Program-made: the position numbers and the translations under genes
Part shown: positions 23,014-36,660 of the stretch, in pieces
How the letters are laid out: each line of letters starts with the position of its first letter
Position numbering within the stretch: the stretch's first letter is position 1
The notes under the pieces: generated by a model
What the model was told of the DNA's origin: nothing
The model's database searches: none
Seen by the model: the letters and a program-made list of their open reading frames with translations, nothing else
NCBI GenBank assembly: GCA_022376515.1
Contig: WTXI01000001.1
Location: forward strand, 1,488,001 to 1,552,000
Origin: Lactifluus volemus
Taxonomy: Eukaryota > Basidiomycota > Agaricomycetes > Russulales > Russulaceae
Length of the DNA stretch: 64,000 nt
Reading direction: 5' to 3'

Positions 23014-24525
23014 TCATTCTCGTCTCCTCCTCCGCCTAGACCGTCGTCCCCGAGACCCTGATCCACCCCTACCGTCATGACGTTGACCGTTGGCACGGCC
23101 TTGCATTCTATGGCGATTAGCCTGATGACGATGATGATCACCCCTCCGACGGCCATTCGGTTCCCGTGCACAGCCACCACCTCTTGTTCGCTCTCGCTTT
23201 CTGAGGCAATACCGCCTCCACTTTCCTCCTCCCCCTCAACGTAGTCTGACCCTCCAGAACTACTTCCCCGCGTCATATATGGCGCAACGAGGCGTAACAG
23301 GTTTGTCTTTACGCCCTCCGGGAGGCCTGTCTCGTGGCAGAGTCGCCTTCCATCTCCTGTGTGTGCGTAAGCGAATAAGAATGATTTGATCAATGTTTTA
23401 TGCTCACGTCTTTCTCGCTTGCCATTCCGTAATCTTGGCTCCGGCATTTTCCCAACCCTCGATCCTATTCATCCCGAGCGCTTGGACTGCTTCTCGACTG
23501 CGTTGTCAACTGCAAAATTGGGTATCATCGGAGTATCTACAGAGAGGCTAGCCCGACAAACTGCACACGAAGGTGCCTCCCTCTGCGGTGTGTGAGAGGC
23601 GACAAGGAAACGTTCAAGGGAACCCACGTTTTTCTTAATCCAGCGCCAACCACATTCACCGCAGAAAGTGTGCCCACAAGGGTTACCGAGATGTGCAAAA
23701 GCGCTGCGAGGCAATTCATATCTGTCGTATGAATCTAAGCATCCCTTCACTTACAAGATGTCACAACATCTAAAATTGTGAATGTCAGAACGGGCTTGTT
23801 ATCAAGATGTATTACCGATCCTGACATGGGACAAATCAATTCATCTTCCAGATTGCTCAGGTATTCCTTCAATTTCTTCCCAGAAGACTCGTGCTTTCCT
23901 TTGTGTTTCTTCGGACTTGATTCTCGGGTTGGAGGCGAAGATAAGCGATGGACAATCTTGCGTGGCTTAACTTCTGTTTCTGACGTTGGCCGAGGTATCT
24001 CCTTGTTGGCCTCAACAGTGAATCCGTGCCATGGACTGTTTCATTTAGCGTGCCTGATAGGGGGTAACTTTACATATGTCCGTGTGAGAAGGAATGGGTT
24101 GCCCACCTCGCAAGCCTTGAGGTTCTCTGTCAGCATGACCACCTTTTACCGTCAAAATGTGCGAACTGCAATATCAATCACAACATATACTCACCAAGGA
24201 AATATCGGGATGTCAACTCGCCTCCGGTATCCGATGCCTCCTGGTTCCCGTCCTCGGGTGTCAACGGGGTTTCCAATCCCATCCCTCGGGGCTGTAGTAA
24301 CCTCCGTTCCACTTTATCTATCTCAGCTAGGAATGCTGCATCTATATCTTCGCAAAAATACTGAAAGTCTTCTCCATTTGCTAGCGTAGGCGTGGAGTGC
24401 CCCGGTCCAGCTGAAATCTGACCACGAGATTGGGACGTAGGTGGGAGAATAGAGAGTCCAGGAACAACATTCCAGTCAACTTCCGCAAATGGATCAGAGA
24501 GTTGGTCGTACTCGTCTTGAGACAT
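23014..24525 (-). CDS. RING-finger E3 ubiquitin ligase-like protein
   Basis: A probable E3 ligase with one C3HC4 RING. The first exon starts at 24525 (MSQDEYDQLSDPFAEVDWN). A later exon reads EANKEIPRPTSETE and ends KEYLSNLEDELICP. The RING is then assembled from CPI, a 15-base micro-exon giving CCDI, and FAFAHLGNPCGHTFCGECGW plus CAVCRASL. After the RING come DTPMIPNFAVDNAVEK and, one frame over, VQALGMNRIEGWENAGAK, so one base seems missing near 23486-23492. The tail has an acidic Ser-rich segment and, in another frame again, a strongly basic Arg/His/Gly end (RRSRRRRRRE, stop near 23014); the exact route between these is unresolved. The substrate is unknown. Divergent from RRP36. Confidence 0.78.
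23755..23769 (-). other. 15-base micro-exon inside the RING domain
   Basis: Flanked by acceptor TTTTAG upstream and donor GTAAGTG downstream (minus strand). It supplies the second Cys of the first zinc pair. With it the protein reads CPICCDIFAFAHLGNPCGH; without it the first Cys-x2-Cys is lost. Confidence 0.72.
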
Positions 24526-24613
24526 GAATAGTAGCGTGCATGAGTGAACCCAACAACCACGCCCAGGTGTTGGAATTGTCATGTGACCAACCACAATCCT
24601 GACCAACGACCAC
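24526..24613. promoter_or_regulatory. Shared divergent promoter of the RING gene and RRP36
   Basis: Only 88 bases between start codons. It contains an E-box-like CATGTG at 24582-24587 within GTCATGTGAC and two GACCAAC repeats. Function inferred from position. Confidence 0.4.
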
Positions 24614-25644
24614 ATGCAACAAGAATCTTTATCTTTCGGAGCTCTGCGTAAGGCACAGAGGACTCTCGATCGTATACATGGCGAATCAGATTCAGGAGAG
24701 GAGACGGATGCGTCATACTCGAACCAATATCCTCCGACGAGGAGAGTAAGCGAAAAGATGATTCTAGCGTGAAGGACCCGAGGAGGAGAGGGATTGATAT
24801 CGCCGCGCGGAGAAGTAAGAACGCGTGAGTCTCGCGGTACTATAGTATCCATCCTTGCGCTTTCTCTAAAGCGACCTTTCAGCCCGACAGAGGTCACATC
24901 TAAACGACCAGTCTCGCGTCGCAGGTTGGTCGTGGAGGTGCAAAAAATGGCAAGCACCTTTTCGTTGTTTTACGCCTCATATGTCCAGGCTACATTGCTC
25001 TCTGTTTTCCAGGAAGCTCGCGATCCACGGTTTTCTCAATTGAGTGGCGAGTTTGATGCCTCCAAGTTTCGAAGCCACTATAAATTCTTGTCGGACATGC
25101 GTCAAGACGAGCTCGGGACGTTGCGTAATAATCTCAAGCGTGCTCGCAAACTTCTCGCTTCGTCTCCTCGACATCTTCGCCCGGAGCGACAGGCAGAGGT
25201 AGAACGGCTTGTACTTGCTGTCAAACGAGCGGAGAGCTCCGTCAACAGCGACAAGCGTGAAAAGGTAGAACAGGAAGCTTTAAACGCATTAACAAGAGAA
25301 GAACGACAAAAGCGGCAAAAGGCAAAAAGGCGTTTTGGTTAAAGAAATGTGGGTCTTTTCACTATCACTGATCCTGGCTGCTAGAAAATCCTGCTCGAAT
25401 AGCCGAGAAAAAGAAGTTGCTCCTTAAGGCTCGATATGATGCGATGGCAGCAGAAGGTGGCAAGCGAGCTGTGAAGAAAGCTATCGAAAAGAAGAGGAAA
25501 AAGCTGAGCCAAACTGAAACAAAATCACGACCCTTCTCTCGAAACACTGGCATGCAGTCAACTTCGACACCCCAGCCACCAAGGAAACGTAGGGTGTCGG
25601 GAGATGGTGGCGCGCGCGCAAACAAGCGTCAAAAATCGGCATAA
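24614..25644 (+). CDS. RRP36: rRNA biogenesis protein Rrp36
   Basis: Rrp36 is a nucleolar 90S pre-ribosome factor needed for early 18S rRNA processing. The first exon starts at 24614 with MQQESLSFGALRKAQRTLDR, a motif typical of fungal Rrp36. Then KNAPTEVTSKRPVSRRR and, after an intron (24938-25012), EARDPRFSQLSGEFD and FRSHYKFLSDMRQDELGTLR follow. The conserved GKKAFWLKK block and a Lys/Arg-rich end (KKAIEKKRKKLSQ) close the protein. Two frame breaks are clear: near 24744-24749 between TRRV and KRKDDSSVKDP, and near 25317-25323, where one lost G in a G run breaks QKGKKAFWLKK. The last intron (about 25349-25383) has an uncertain phase. It ends 41 bases from the convergent membrane-protein gene. 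Confidence 0.88.
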
Positions 25645-25685
25645 CCTCCTTACGGAGGGATTGACATGGTCAGCCAAATATATCC

Positions 25686-28600
25686 TTATTGTCCGTCTTT
25701 CATGTTGTCTGATAGAACATAATGATCCTCTTCCAGATGAACGTCCAAAGCTACTCCCGGTGACCCGCTTCCTGTCCTCCAAAATGGCGTCAAACCCAAC
25801 CAGACGCCCAATTTCGACAGGAGATTGCGGCCGGGTGCCTTCTTGACCAGAGGGTCACTGAGAATGCCCTCCCAGCGAAACACGGGTCGGGGTCGTATAA
25901 CCGAGTCATCATGATCTGTCCCACCTCCGGTGCCAAGAGTAGAGAGGGGAATTTGTGTTTCAATGTCAATGTCTTCCATGTCGAGCTTACGCCCGTTGTA
26001 GCCGAGGTGAAATATGTTGGCCTGCATGGAGACTCAGTTCTGGAGAAGAACGCAATACACAATACTTACTTGCGAGATTGTCGGAAGACGATATCGTACA
26101 TGCGGACGTATACTTTGTTCAGAAAGCCGTTGTCAATGAAGTCGCCTCGTTGTGGGTTTTTATGAAGTAAGCCCCGTTGTGTGAGGAAGCTTTCCAAGGC
26201 AGGGCGGGGTAGGGGTGTATACGCGATTGATGATGGATAGTGGGGGTTGAAATCTGGAGCATGAAGTTTGAGCTTGCTGATAGTATCCCAGTTTCTTCTC
26301 CAAAAATCATCCTGGGAAGAACAGATCAAAACGCTGAAACTGCGTATAAAATCTACACAGACCCAAAAGATGTACCACCAGGTGGCGAGTTGCGTCTTCG
26401 ACACAGCGGCCAGTCGTTCATAAGTTATTCGGAAGGCTGCCTCGTTACTAACGAGCAGCTGCCTGACCCGAAGGTCACGTTCATGCTTGATAGTGTCGCT
26501 TGCTAGTTCCCCCGGATCCCTTGGATGGTCATAGACTCGTAAAAGAAAGTCATATGTCAGAGCATCCGCCTTCGTTTTGCATTCCCGTTGGCAGGACTGA
26601 CGATAGCTCGCTAATAAAGATTCGATCCCGCCAACCCGGGAATGGGCAAGCGCACGGTTCAGGGTAAGAAACTCCGCGAGCGTCGAGGTGAGATCGTATT
26701 TGTCATTGATTCCAATGGTTCCTCCATCCACGGTGACGTGTTTGTCATAGATGATTTCCACATCAAACCCACTTCCAAGTTGCGTTCCCTCCCACATTAG
26801 ATATCCCTTACGTTTGATATTCAGGGTGCCATATTCGTAGTAGGTTGAAGTCTGAGCTTTGTATCGCATACCTCGACAGCAGAGGGAGACGCGCGAATCC
26901 TTAGCCTGTTACAATCAATACATTATCATGAATAAACCAAATAGAAACTAACGTTGACATGGAGATACGGCCAATGAATCTTTTGACCATCTAGAGAGCG
27001 GAGCACAGTGCGAATTTCTCGCCGTCGCTGTATCTCCGTTTCGGAATTTTGCTTTACGTACTGCTCAAAATCGGACAAGTCATTTAATACGGCGAGAGGA
27101 CCATCATCGTAGCGAAGGACCTAATATGAAAGGATATGAACACATGGTTTTTGGTTCCTATTCGAAACAAACCAGGGTAGGCGGGAATGGTAGCCACCAC
27201 GCATTTCCGAAAAACCTAGTAAAACCTGGGGACAACAGCCTAGATGGGCTTCTCCAGTAACAGTCAGGCCCAACAAAATTTCTCTGGATTTGCTCTATCA
27301 GGTGCAAGAGACGAGTAGAATTGAGACCGCGTGAAGCTGCTATAGCTTCGCTGTAACCGACTGTGCCAACTTCCCGTAGAATCTTCACCAATTACCAACA
27401 TCAGACACTAACAAGTAGTCGAACAGCCTCAACGTACCTTGATATTCTCGACGTGTCTTTCTCCCGGAGAGCCTTGAAACTTCAAAAGGTACGGTGGGAA
27501 TTCGGAATCGCTAGACAAAATGTAGTGCATGGGTTGTTTCTCGGGGATCTTGCACTCAGGACTGGTTAAGAAAAGAGCTGTAATAGTCTCTTGCCAGATG
27601 CGTCTTCTCGTGTGCGGTGACGACGATGAGATGTCGAGACTAGAGGCAGGTCAGTATGCACGCGAGGAGTGGCGTAAAAAAGACTGACCGGGGAGAAAAT
27701 ATATCTATACCTGTATTGCGACGTTAAGCTAAAACTCGGTGGACACGGCGACAGGACGCACTGAAATCGATTCGCATCGCCAACTCTTTCGAAATGGCTT
27801 AGAAACTACGTCAACCAATGAGTGATAAACTTACTCTTCACCAGACGTTGCATTACACCCAGATTAATAATCGCAAAATCTGTCATCTTCTCTCAGTGAG
27901 CTCCAGGATTAATTTCGTACAAGACCCACACGCTGTGAAGCTGTAAGTTATACCATATATTCTGCAATCATGATCGCGTTCAATGGTGATGTAGTCGCAG
28001 TGTTTCTTGAGACTCACATGTAGAGTATCGGACCCTCGATAACTGTCTTGCCAGGCACGTTAAGAGCAACAAGTAGAGCGACGAGCGACGTCAGGACATA
28101 ATTTAACCTGGATACCCACTCGCTAGCATTATTAACTGGGTCTCGGAAGGGCGAAAATATCCATTGGAGAGAGAAGAACACAAGTGTTACGACCAGGAGA
28201 AGTACTTGGCGAAGGACAATAACCCACGTCCTAGAGAATGAGCGGAAGAAACAGTTGTCGGGATTGATCAGGGCAACAATTAGCAGCGCGCCAAACTTCA
28301 TAAAGTGATAGATGGGCTCGTAAGTTCCCCATCCACGCCGGAAGCCTACGCTGTAGTAGTGGGCAGAAGTCATCAACACTGTGCTACGTGCATACCCGAG
28401 TATATAAAACCGAGAGGATTTTGATCCCGCTCAAGCAGTCGCTGGTATTCCCGGTTCAAGTCACTGACGCTCCTTGGCTTTCCGAGCTCGGTAAACCTGT
28501 CGGCGATGGGGACAGATTCCTTGATGAGTTTTCTCAAGGCAAGTGGGTAGTAAATGGTAAGCTAGGGGAAATGAAAATTAGGGCGGTGGTATGGTAGGGT

Positions 28601-30110
28601 TGGAATGGTGGTTAACACACGGTGCAAAGTGTCATGATGGCAAGAACGACAATTACAGGTGCAAAATTAATTGCGTCCTTTTTCATCGTAGTCGTATAGC
28701 AGAAGTCTAAAGGACCCCGAAATAGGTCCGATGGCCCCAAAGGCGCGACGACAGGGGGATTGGTTGTGGAATTTACGTAGGGATTGGGAACGGCCCAGAG
28801 ATCATCGGACCAGGTGACGACATGGATAGCCATAGTGCTTAGAGGGAGATATATGACGGTTAGAAGAAAGCTTGTGATAACAGTGCTTCGTCCATGACTT
28901 CGGTCCGGCTCTTGGAAACCCTCCAAACGGCTATAGCGTTTGCAAGGGATAGTTGAGACATAAAAGCCATACAATAGCAACGCAGCGAGTCCCATAAAGA
29001 TAATAAGAAGTATCAGGGATTGTATGAGGGTCGACGCGAAATTGAGTGCCAAGATATTTGGTCTGAAAAATCTCGGTTTGAGCACCACTTTACCCACTCG
29101 TTTGGGGACACTGACATCGTTCCCAAGAATATTTGCCGCCAATCATTCCACGCCTTGGAGCCTTTGTGTGGAACTAGGAAATGACATGAAAGAGGTGACG
29201 GAGTGACGTGCTGGTTCACGTACCAATCGTCGTCAAGATCAGGGCGAATATCTGGACAGTGTTAAACAAGCCTTGCAAGCTGTAATATGTGGCGAGAACA
29301 CTAGACCCCTAAGACGCATCTAGCACAGCGCAAGCAACCGAACGGAGGCCACTCACAGTGATTCCAAGTACTATACTGACCAACCCACTGAGAATTGAGC
29401 TGCAATTTCTCCAGGATGGTTTCGGTTTATAGTTCATTTCGAGATATTCGATGCTCCGGCCAGTGGCCGCAAGGCGATCTAGTGGTACGAACATGTTCAC
29501 ACCTGCTGCAGCCCTCGAGGGGGGAGCAAATGCAGGGGGAGTCAGAAAGGATATATATTCGTCTAGTTGAGGTAGAGAAAGTGGAGCTGCATGACGAGAG
29601 AATACAGTGGGCGCAGCAATGGGGGGATGACCCCGAAAGTTAGCTGCTTGTTCGGAGGAGATCGCGCCTTGAGTGGGTGGATAAGTATGTGGGGAGTGTA
29701 AAGGAGACAACAGGTGCTCTTCGTGGGCTCTGAGGACGTCCGCACGTATGGAAGCTTTGGCCTTGCGCGCATTTCCGGAGCCTTCGCGAAAGTGTAGGCC
29801 AACCGGGTATGAATCAGATCCGCTGACCAGCGTCGAGTCGGTTATAGAATCCGCGTTGATACTAGTTGAGTGGCCAAGTGGTGTGAGAAGGTTGGCAGTG
29901 GACCCAGAAGGGAGGAAATTAGTATTCCAGATGCTTGGCCAGATGTCCCAGAATTGGGAAAGAGGTGAGCCGGTGAAAGCGGGTCACGCAGGTGATTAAG
30001 ACCGGGCGCTTGAGCGTTGAAGATGATTGACGGGGAAGTGCGCTGAGATCCGAGGAGGAACGCGGTGGATTGGCTTCATTACTATCGAGTGAGGTTGATT
30101 GACCTTTCAT
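25686..30110 (-). CDS. Large multi-pass membrane protein of unknown function
   Basis: One long gene with many introns. The N-terminus (from 30110, MKGQSTSLDSNEANPPRSSS) is Ser/Pro-rich and probably cytosolic. A hydrophobic region follows: ILSGLVSIVLGITVSGL, LILLIIFMGLAALLLYGFYV, STVITSFLLTVIYLPLSTMA, FAPVIVVLAIMTLCTV, FMKFGALLIVALINPDNCFF, TWVIVLRQVLLLVVTLVFFS, YVLTSLVALLVALNVPG. The C-terminal half (27400-25686) is soluble-looking: AVLNDLSDFEQYVKQNSETE, KADALTYDFLLRVYDHPRDP, and an end with GVWLGLTPFWRTG. I do not recognise the family; the layout of soluble N-terminus, about eight TMs and a long cytosolic C-terminus recalls fungal channel- or transporter-like proteins but no motif proves it. 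The junction near 26062-26085 is off by one base, again fitting a lost G before a GTAAGT donor. That this is one gene, not two, is inference. Confidence 0.62.
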
Positions 30111-30254
30111 GACTACAGCTCTTCATGGCATCTCAAAGTGAGGTACGTGGTGTGAAAGCCTGATCCACTAAATCTGGCAGAATAGCTCACGTGCCAGTGG
30201 CATAGAAAATACAAGACAACTAGTACAGATACTATTCCTAGGTACATAAACGGG

Positions 30255-33101
<2,847 letters not shown>

Positions 33102-33247
33102 GTTTAAAGACGTGAGGAGCAATTAAGAGGGAGACGCGATTAGTAGCGCGATAATTTAGGGCAGGCCTTGACGCGTCAAAACACGTGACACCATCGCTAT
33201 CCTTGCATTTGTCGATTCTACCCCTCGCTCGGGACCAACTAACTAAG
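33102..33247. promoter_or_regulatory. Shared MCM5/CSN6 promoter with an MCB-like site
   Basis: 146 bases between start codons. A palindromic TGACGCGTCA at 33169-33178 contains ACGCGT, the MluI cell-cycle box bound by MBF, which controls S-phase genes including MCMs in other fungi. An ACGCGA half-match is at 33134-33139 and an E-box CACGTG at 33182-33187. The site is seen; its function is inferred. A six-base word is expected about 16 times by chance in 64 kb. Confidence 0.5.
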
Positions 33248-34626
33248 ATGGATACTGTCGTCCTACCCTCGAGCACTACATCAAGTCTCTCACTTTCCCT
33301 GTGAGTCCTATAGAACAAACCGGAACTGTTGCGATCTCTCATTATGGCATCGACTAGACATCCTCTCCCTATCTTAAATATCTCGGAACATCTGACTCGT
33401 CTAAGACTCCAAACAAATACTAGCCTCCCTTTCGGTGCGCATATACTTTCCTACATCTTCTGGTCTCATTCTTGTCTAGTCCTCGGCGCCCTCCTCGGCA
33501 CACAGAATGGCCGTGAGGTCGAGATTGTCAACACCTTCGAAGTGGCCGCAGAACAAGACGAAAGAGTCGACCACGGATCCTTCAATGTGAGAAAGGAACA
33601 ATGTGCGCTCGTACCTCATATGTGTAGCGCACGGCTGATAGCCCTATCCACAGACAAGCAGGTCTTCCCCTCGTTAGAATTCATCGGGTGGTATACCGTT
33701 GCTTCATACCCTACGTCAAGGCACATTGCTCTTCACGAACAAGTTTGTTTCACATTTCCTCTTTATAGATGCCACGTGACGCCTTCCAGTTCTCCGCATA
33801 TTGTTCGAATCCTCTCCTATTGATCCTGCAACCCATCCACACACCTGGTGTTAATGTGACACCGGGACACCTGCCTATCAAGGCATATGAACCGACAATC
33901 GAAATTCGTGACCGATCTTCACGGTCTGTGTACATAGAGGCTTCTTTCACAGTCGAGACCGGGGAGGCAGAGAGAATTGCTGTCGACACGGCTGCTCGCG
34001 GGGGGGAGCGCGGTACTAGCCGTACGTATTGTCCACTCGCCTCATTCGGTCTATTTCTGCGCCTTGCTTCCTAGTTGAATCCCATCTTCAAACACAACGG
34101 GCTGCCGTCAAAATGCTACATGATCGTATCATAGTCCTCGTAACCTATCTCAAAGATGTTCTCTCAGGAATGTCTTGTAACCCTACAGGCCAGGCTTATA
34201 CTTATTTCCCCACATTTCCAGGCTCTACACCGAAAGATCACGCTACGATACGGTCCCTGGCCGCGTTGGTGGCTTCTCTTCCAGCAAGCGACAGCCAGGG
34301 TTTCAGAGACGAGTTTGAAACTGTCTCTACTTTATCTAATCCCGCGTCTTTGTTGGCTAACGGTTCGTAATAGGAATATGAAGACGTTCAGCTTACGGCG
34401 TATTTGTCCACTCTGACTAAATCTGCTAGCATCCTGAATGACGTACGTGCCCTCACCCTCACGATGTGACGGTGTCCTCAGCTATCTATAGATCGTCGAT
34501 AAACACAATGTCCTGCACTCCAGTGGAAGGGAAGAGCGCCCTGCCAGCGGGTTAATGCCTAGCAGGAGGAGAGGGTTTCCTGGGCGCGGGTTTGGTGGCC
34601 CTGGGGATTGGGATAGAATGCATTGA
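33248..34626 (+). CDS. CSN6: COP9 signalosome subunit 6
   Basis: CSN6 is the catalytically inactive MPN-domain partner of CSN5 in the COP9 signalosome, which removes Nedd8 from cullins. It starts at 33248 (MDTVVLPSSTT). Exon 2 gives HPLPILNISEHLTRLR and LVLGALLGTQNGREVEIVNT, the MPN core; later TDKQVFPSLEFIGWYT, PLLLILQPIHTP, ASFTVETGEAERIAVDTAAR and HLQTQRAAVKMLHDRI follow. There is no JAMM H-x-H...D set, as expected for subunit 6 rather than subunit 5. The tail ends with an Arg/Gly-rich RRRGFPGRGFGGPGDWDRMH. Exons join in frame with no lesion. The end is 95 bases before the next gene on the same strand. Confidence 0.9.
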
Positions 34627-34721
34627 AATTTTGTGGTGTAGAAAAGATTGTATTTTACCAAGGTTTCACACGCTCGCAGCTGTACCGACTACGCCTCCGA
34701 GTCTTCCATCTATCTAACAAC

Positions 34722-35540
34722 ATGTCGCCAGACCGCTTGACATTCAATACACTCCTCAATCTTTTCAATCTCAATGGTATTTACACCCTGGGCTTCTCGT
34801 TCATTTTGGGATGTGTGAGTCCTCGTGATAGCCAGAGTTGATTGAGACCATTCAATTGCGTCATTCAGCGCTCTGGGTCACATTCATTGGAGGTTAGGAT
34901 ATTTTTCACCTTCTCGCGCTGCTGATGTCTCTTTTGTTCACCAGGTGTACTTGCCTACAAGGCACTCCGTAAGTCCTCCCCTGCCTGAGCCTTTCGTGCC
35001 TCTCACAACCGCTTTAGAACGGCCCCAGTTTGCTGCCCTTCAACAGCGCAGCTTCCCAATCTACTTTCAACTTAACACCTTCATATCCGCCTTTCTCCTC
35101 CTCTCTTGGGTTTATAATCATAACTCGGCCATTGCGCATATTGCGCATCCCACAGTCCCGGATGTTGCCCAGGCATACGCCCTTGCTCTCGTCTCTTTCT
35201 CGCAGGCCTTGAACCTCTTCTGGTTTGGCCCTGCTACGAGCAAGTATGTGATGTAGTAGCTCAACTTATCGACTCCGCCTTACTCGCATCACAGAGTTTT
35301 GGCAACTCGACTCAAGTTGGAGAAGGCGGAGGGCACGGACGCAGACAAGGATAACGTCAGTGTACGCCCGATAGCTGTCGCATACGCACCACTAACTCGC
35401 ACCCATAGGTTTCGGACATGAAGGCTCTTAATGCGAAGTTTGCGAGGTTGCATGGGTACAGCTCGCTTGCTAACCTCATCGCATTCCTCGCTCTAGCATT
35501 TCATGGGTTATGGATCGGGAATTATGGAATCACCGCCTGA
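34722..35540 (+). CDS. TMEM205/DUF4149-like small membrane protein
   Basis: A four-TM protein resembling TMEM205 and the DUF4149 family. The first exon is MSPDRLTFNTLLNLFNLNGI, then short exons give ALWVTFIG and GVLAYKALPRHSF. The longest exon has RPQFAALQQRSFPIYFQLN and FISAFLLLSWVYNH, followed by QALNLFWFGPATSK. The last exon reads NAKFARLHGYSSLANLIAFL and ends with ALAFHGLWIGNYGITA. The spacing of R-x-F near the first helix, the FP-x-YF motif and the H-G between helices fit the family. The biochemical role is not established; in animals a relative is linked to drug resistance. Confidence 0.8.
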
Positions 35541-35659
35541 CAAGATATAAGCCACCCCGTGGGGGGAGGGGGGAAAGTCCTGAAAGTCTGCGTACATAGT
35601 CGTGTGATTGACGTGCGTAGACGTTGGTGCGGCACGTAAGAAATACAGAATGATGACAA

Positions 35660-36575
35660 CTATGCCCCCACACTCTCCATGCTGGGCAGAAAACCTTCCT
35701 TCAAGCTTCTCTCCAAGCGTCGGATCTCCTCTGCTGAAGTAGCTTTCGCAATGGCCTCTCTAACCTTGTTGGCCTCATCTTTGGTTAGAAGTCGACCAGC
35801 CTTTCCTGGTGCAACCGCAGGACGAGGCTCTTCCGCCACTGTGACGTTCTTTGCCGCGCTTGTCGATACGGTCGTTGATAACGTGGTAGCGAGGGAGTTC
35901 ATGAGTCCATCCACAGTCAAGAACAAGCCTTTCGCTGCTTGTCTCTCCTACAACGCGTATTGAATCTGAATATCCGCTCTGTACGCAGAGGGAGGCGCAC
36001 CTTGTCACGAATTCTCTGGAAATCTAAAACTCTCAGCCCTGGTAATCTCCAGGCAAGCCATTCGCGATACCATTTTTTTTCCCTAACAGGGTTCGCCAAC
36101 AGGCTTAGGTACTTTAGTCCCTTCACGTCCTTGAGTGGTTCGAGGTCGCCTAATTCCGCGATATTATTATTTGTAAGGACGAGAGTCGTAAGATTAGGGG
36201 CAGAGAGATGCAAAGAAGGTGAAATGGTGGATATCCGGTTGTTTGCCAGAAGAAGCGTACGGAGTCGACTCAGAAGGGGTAGGTTGCCTAGAGCGACGAG
36301 AGAGTTATCCGTAAAGTCGATAGCATCGTGTTGGTCCTATGGGTTGCGTGTTGGTTGAGGTGTGGCATAGGTGAAAACATATAGCGTGCGCACCTTGGTC
36401 ACACCAAGGTTTTCAATTGCGGGTATTTTGTATCCTGGAAATTCGACCGACACGACAAATGATGAATGGTCTTGATAAGAATTTTAGTCGACTTACCGCG
36501 AAGGTCTAGCTGACGCTCTTTTACGGGATTGAGCGCAGACGGAGCCTGAGCGAGTAGCTCTGGGGTGAGCTTCAT
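35660..36575 (-). CDS. LEA1: U2 snRNP protein A' (leucine-rich repeat)
   Basis: U2A' (Lea1) binds U2B'' and stem-loop IV of U2 snRNA in the spliceosome. The start at 36575 gives MKLTPELLAQAPSALNPVKE and RQLDLRG. Leucine-rich repeats follow: IENLGVTKDQHDAIDFTDNS, LPLLSRLRTLLLANNRIS, APNLTTLVLTNNNIAELGDL, VKGLKYLSLLANPVREKKWY, then the LRR cap WLAWRLPGLRVLDFQRI. The C-terminus is helical and ends LERSLKEGFLPSMESVGA, as in animal and fungal U2A'. Exons join cleanly. The 3' ends of this gene and the DUF4149 gene face each other 119 bases apart. Confidence 0.93.
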
Positions 36576-36660
36576 GGTGCGTGCGAAACAAGCGTGGGCG
36601 GCGTGCGTAAGAGGCACGAGGGTCCAACAGCACTTTGCCTTACCTCTTCAACAATCCACC
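36576..36660. promoter_or_regulatory. Shared divergent promoter of LEA1 and SAC1
   Basis: 85 bases between the two start codons, with GCGTG-type repeats on the LEA1 side. No TATA box seen. Confidence 0.4.

Noticed and set aside
23778..24389. 203-residue plus-strand open frame
   Set aside because: Antisense to RING gene exons and introns; no start context or homology.
28441..28470. GGTTCAAGTC resembling a tRNA B box
   Set aside because: No matching A box at the right distance and no cloverleaf; it sits in an intron of the membrane-protein gene.
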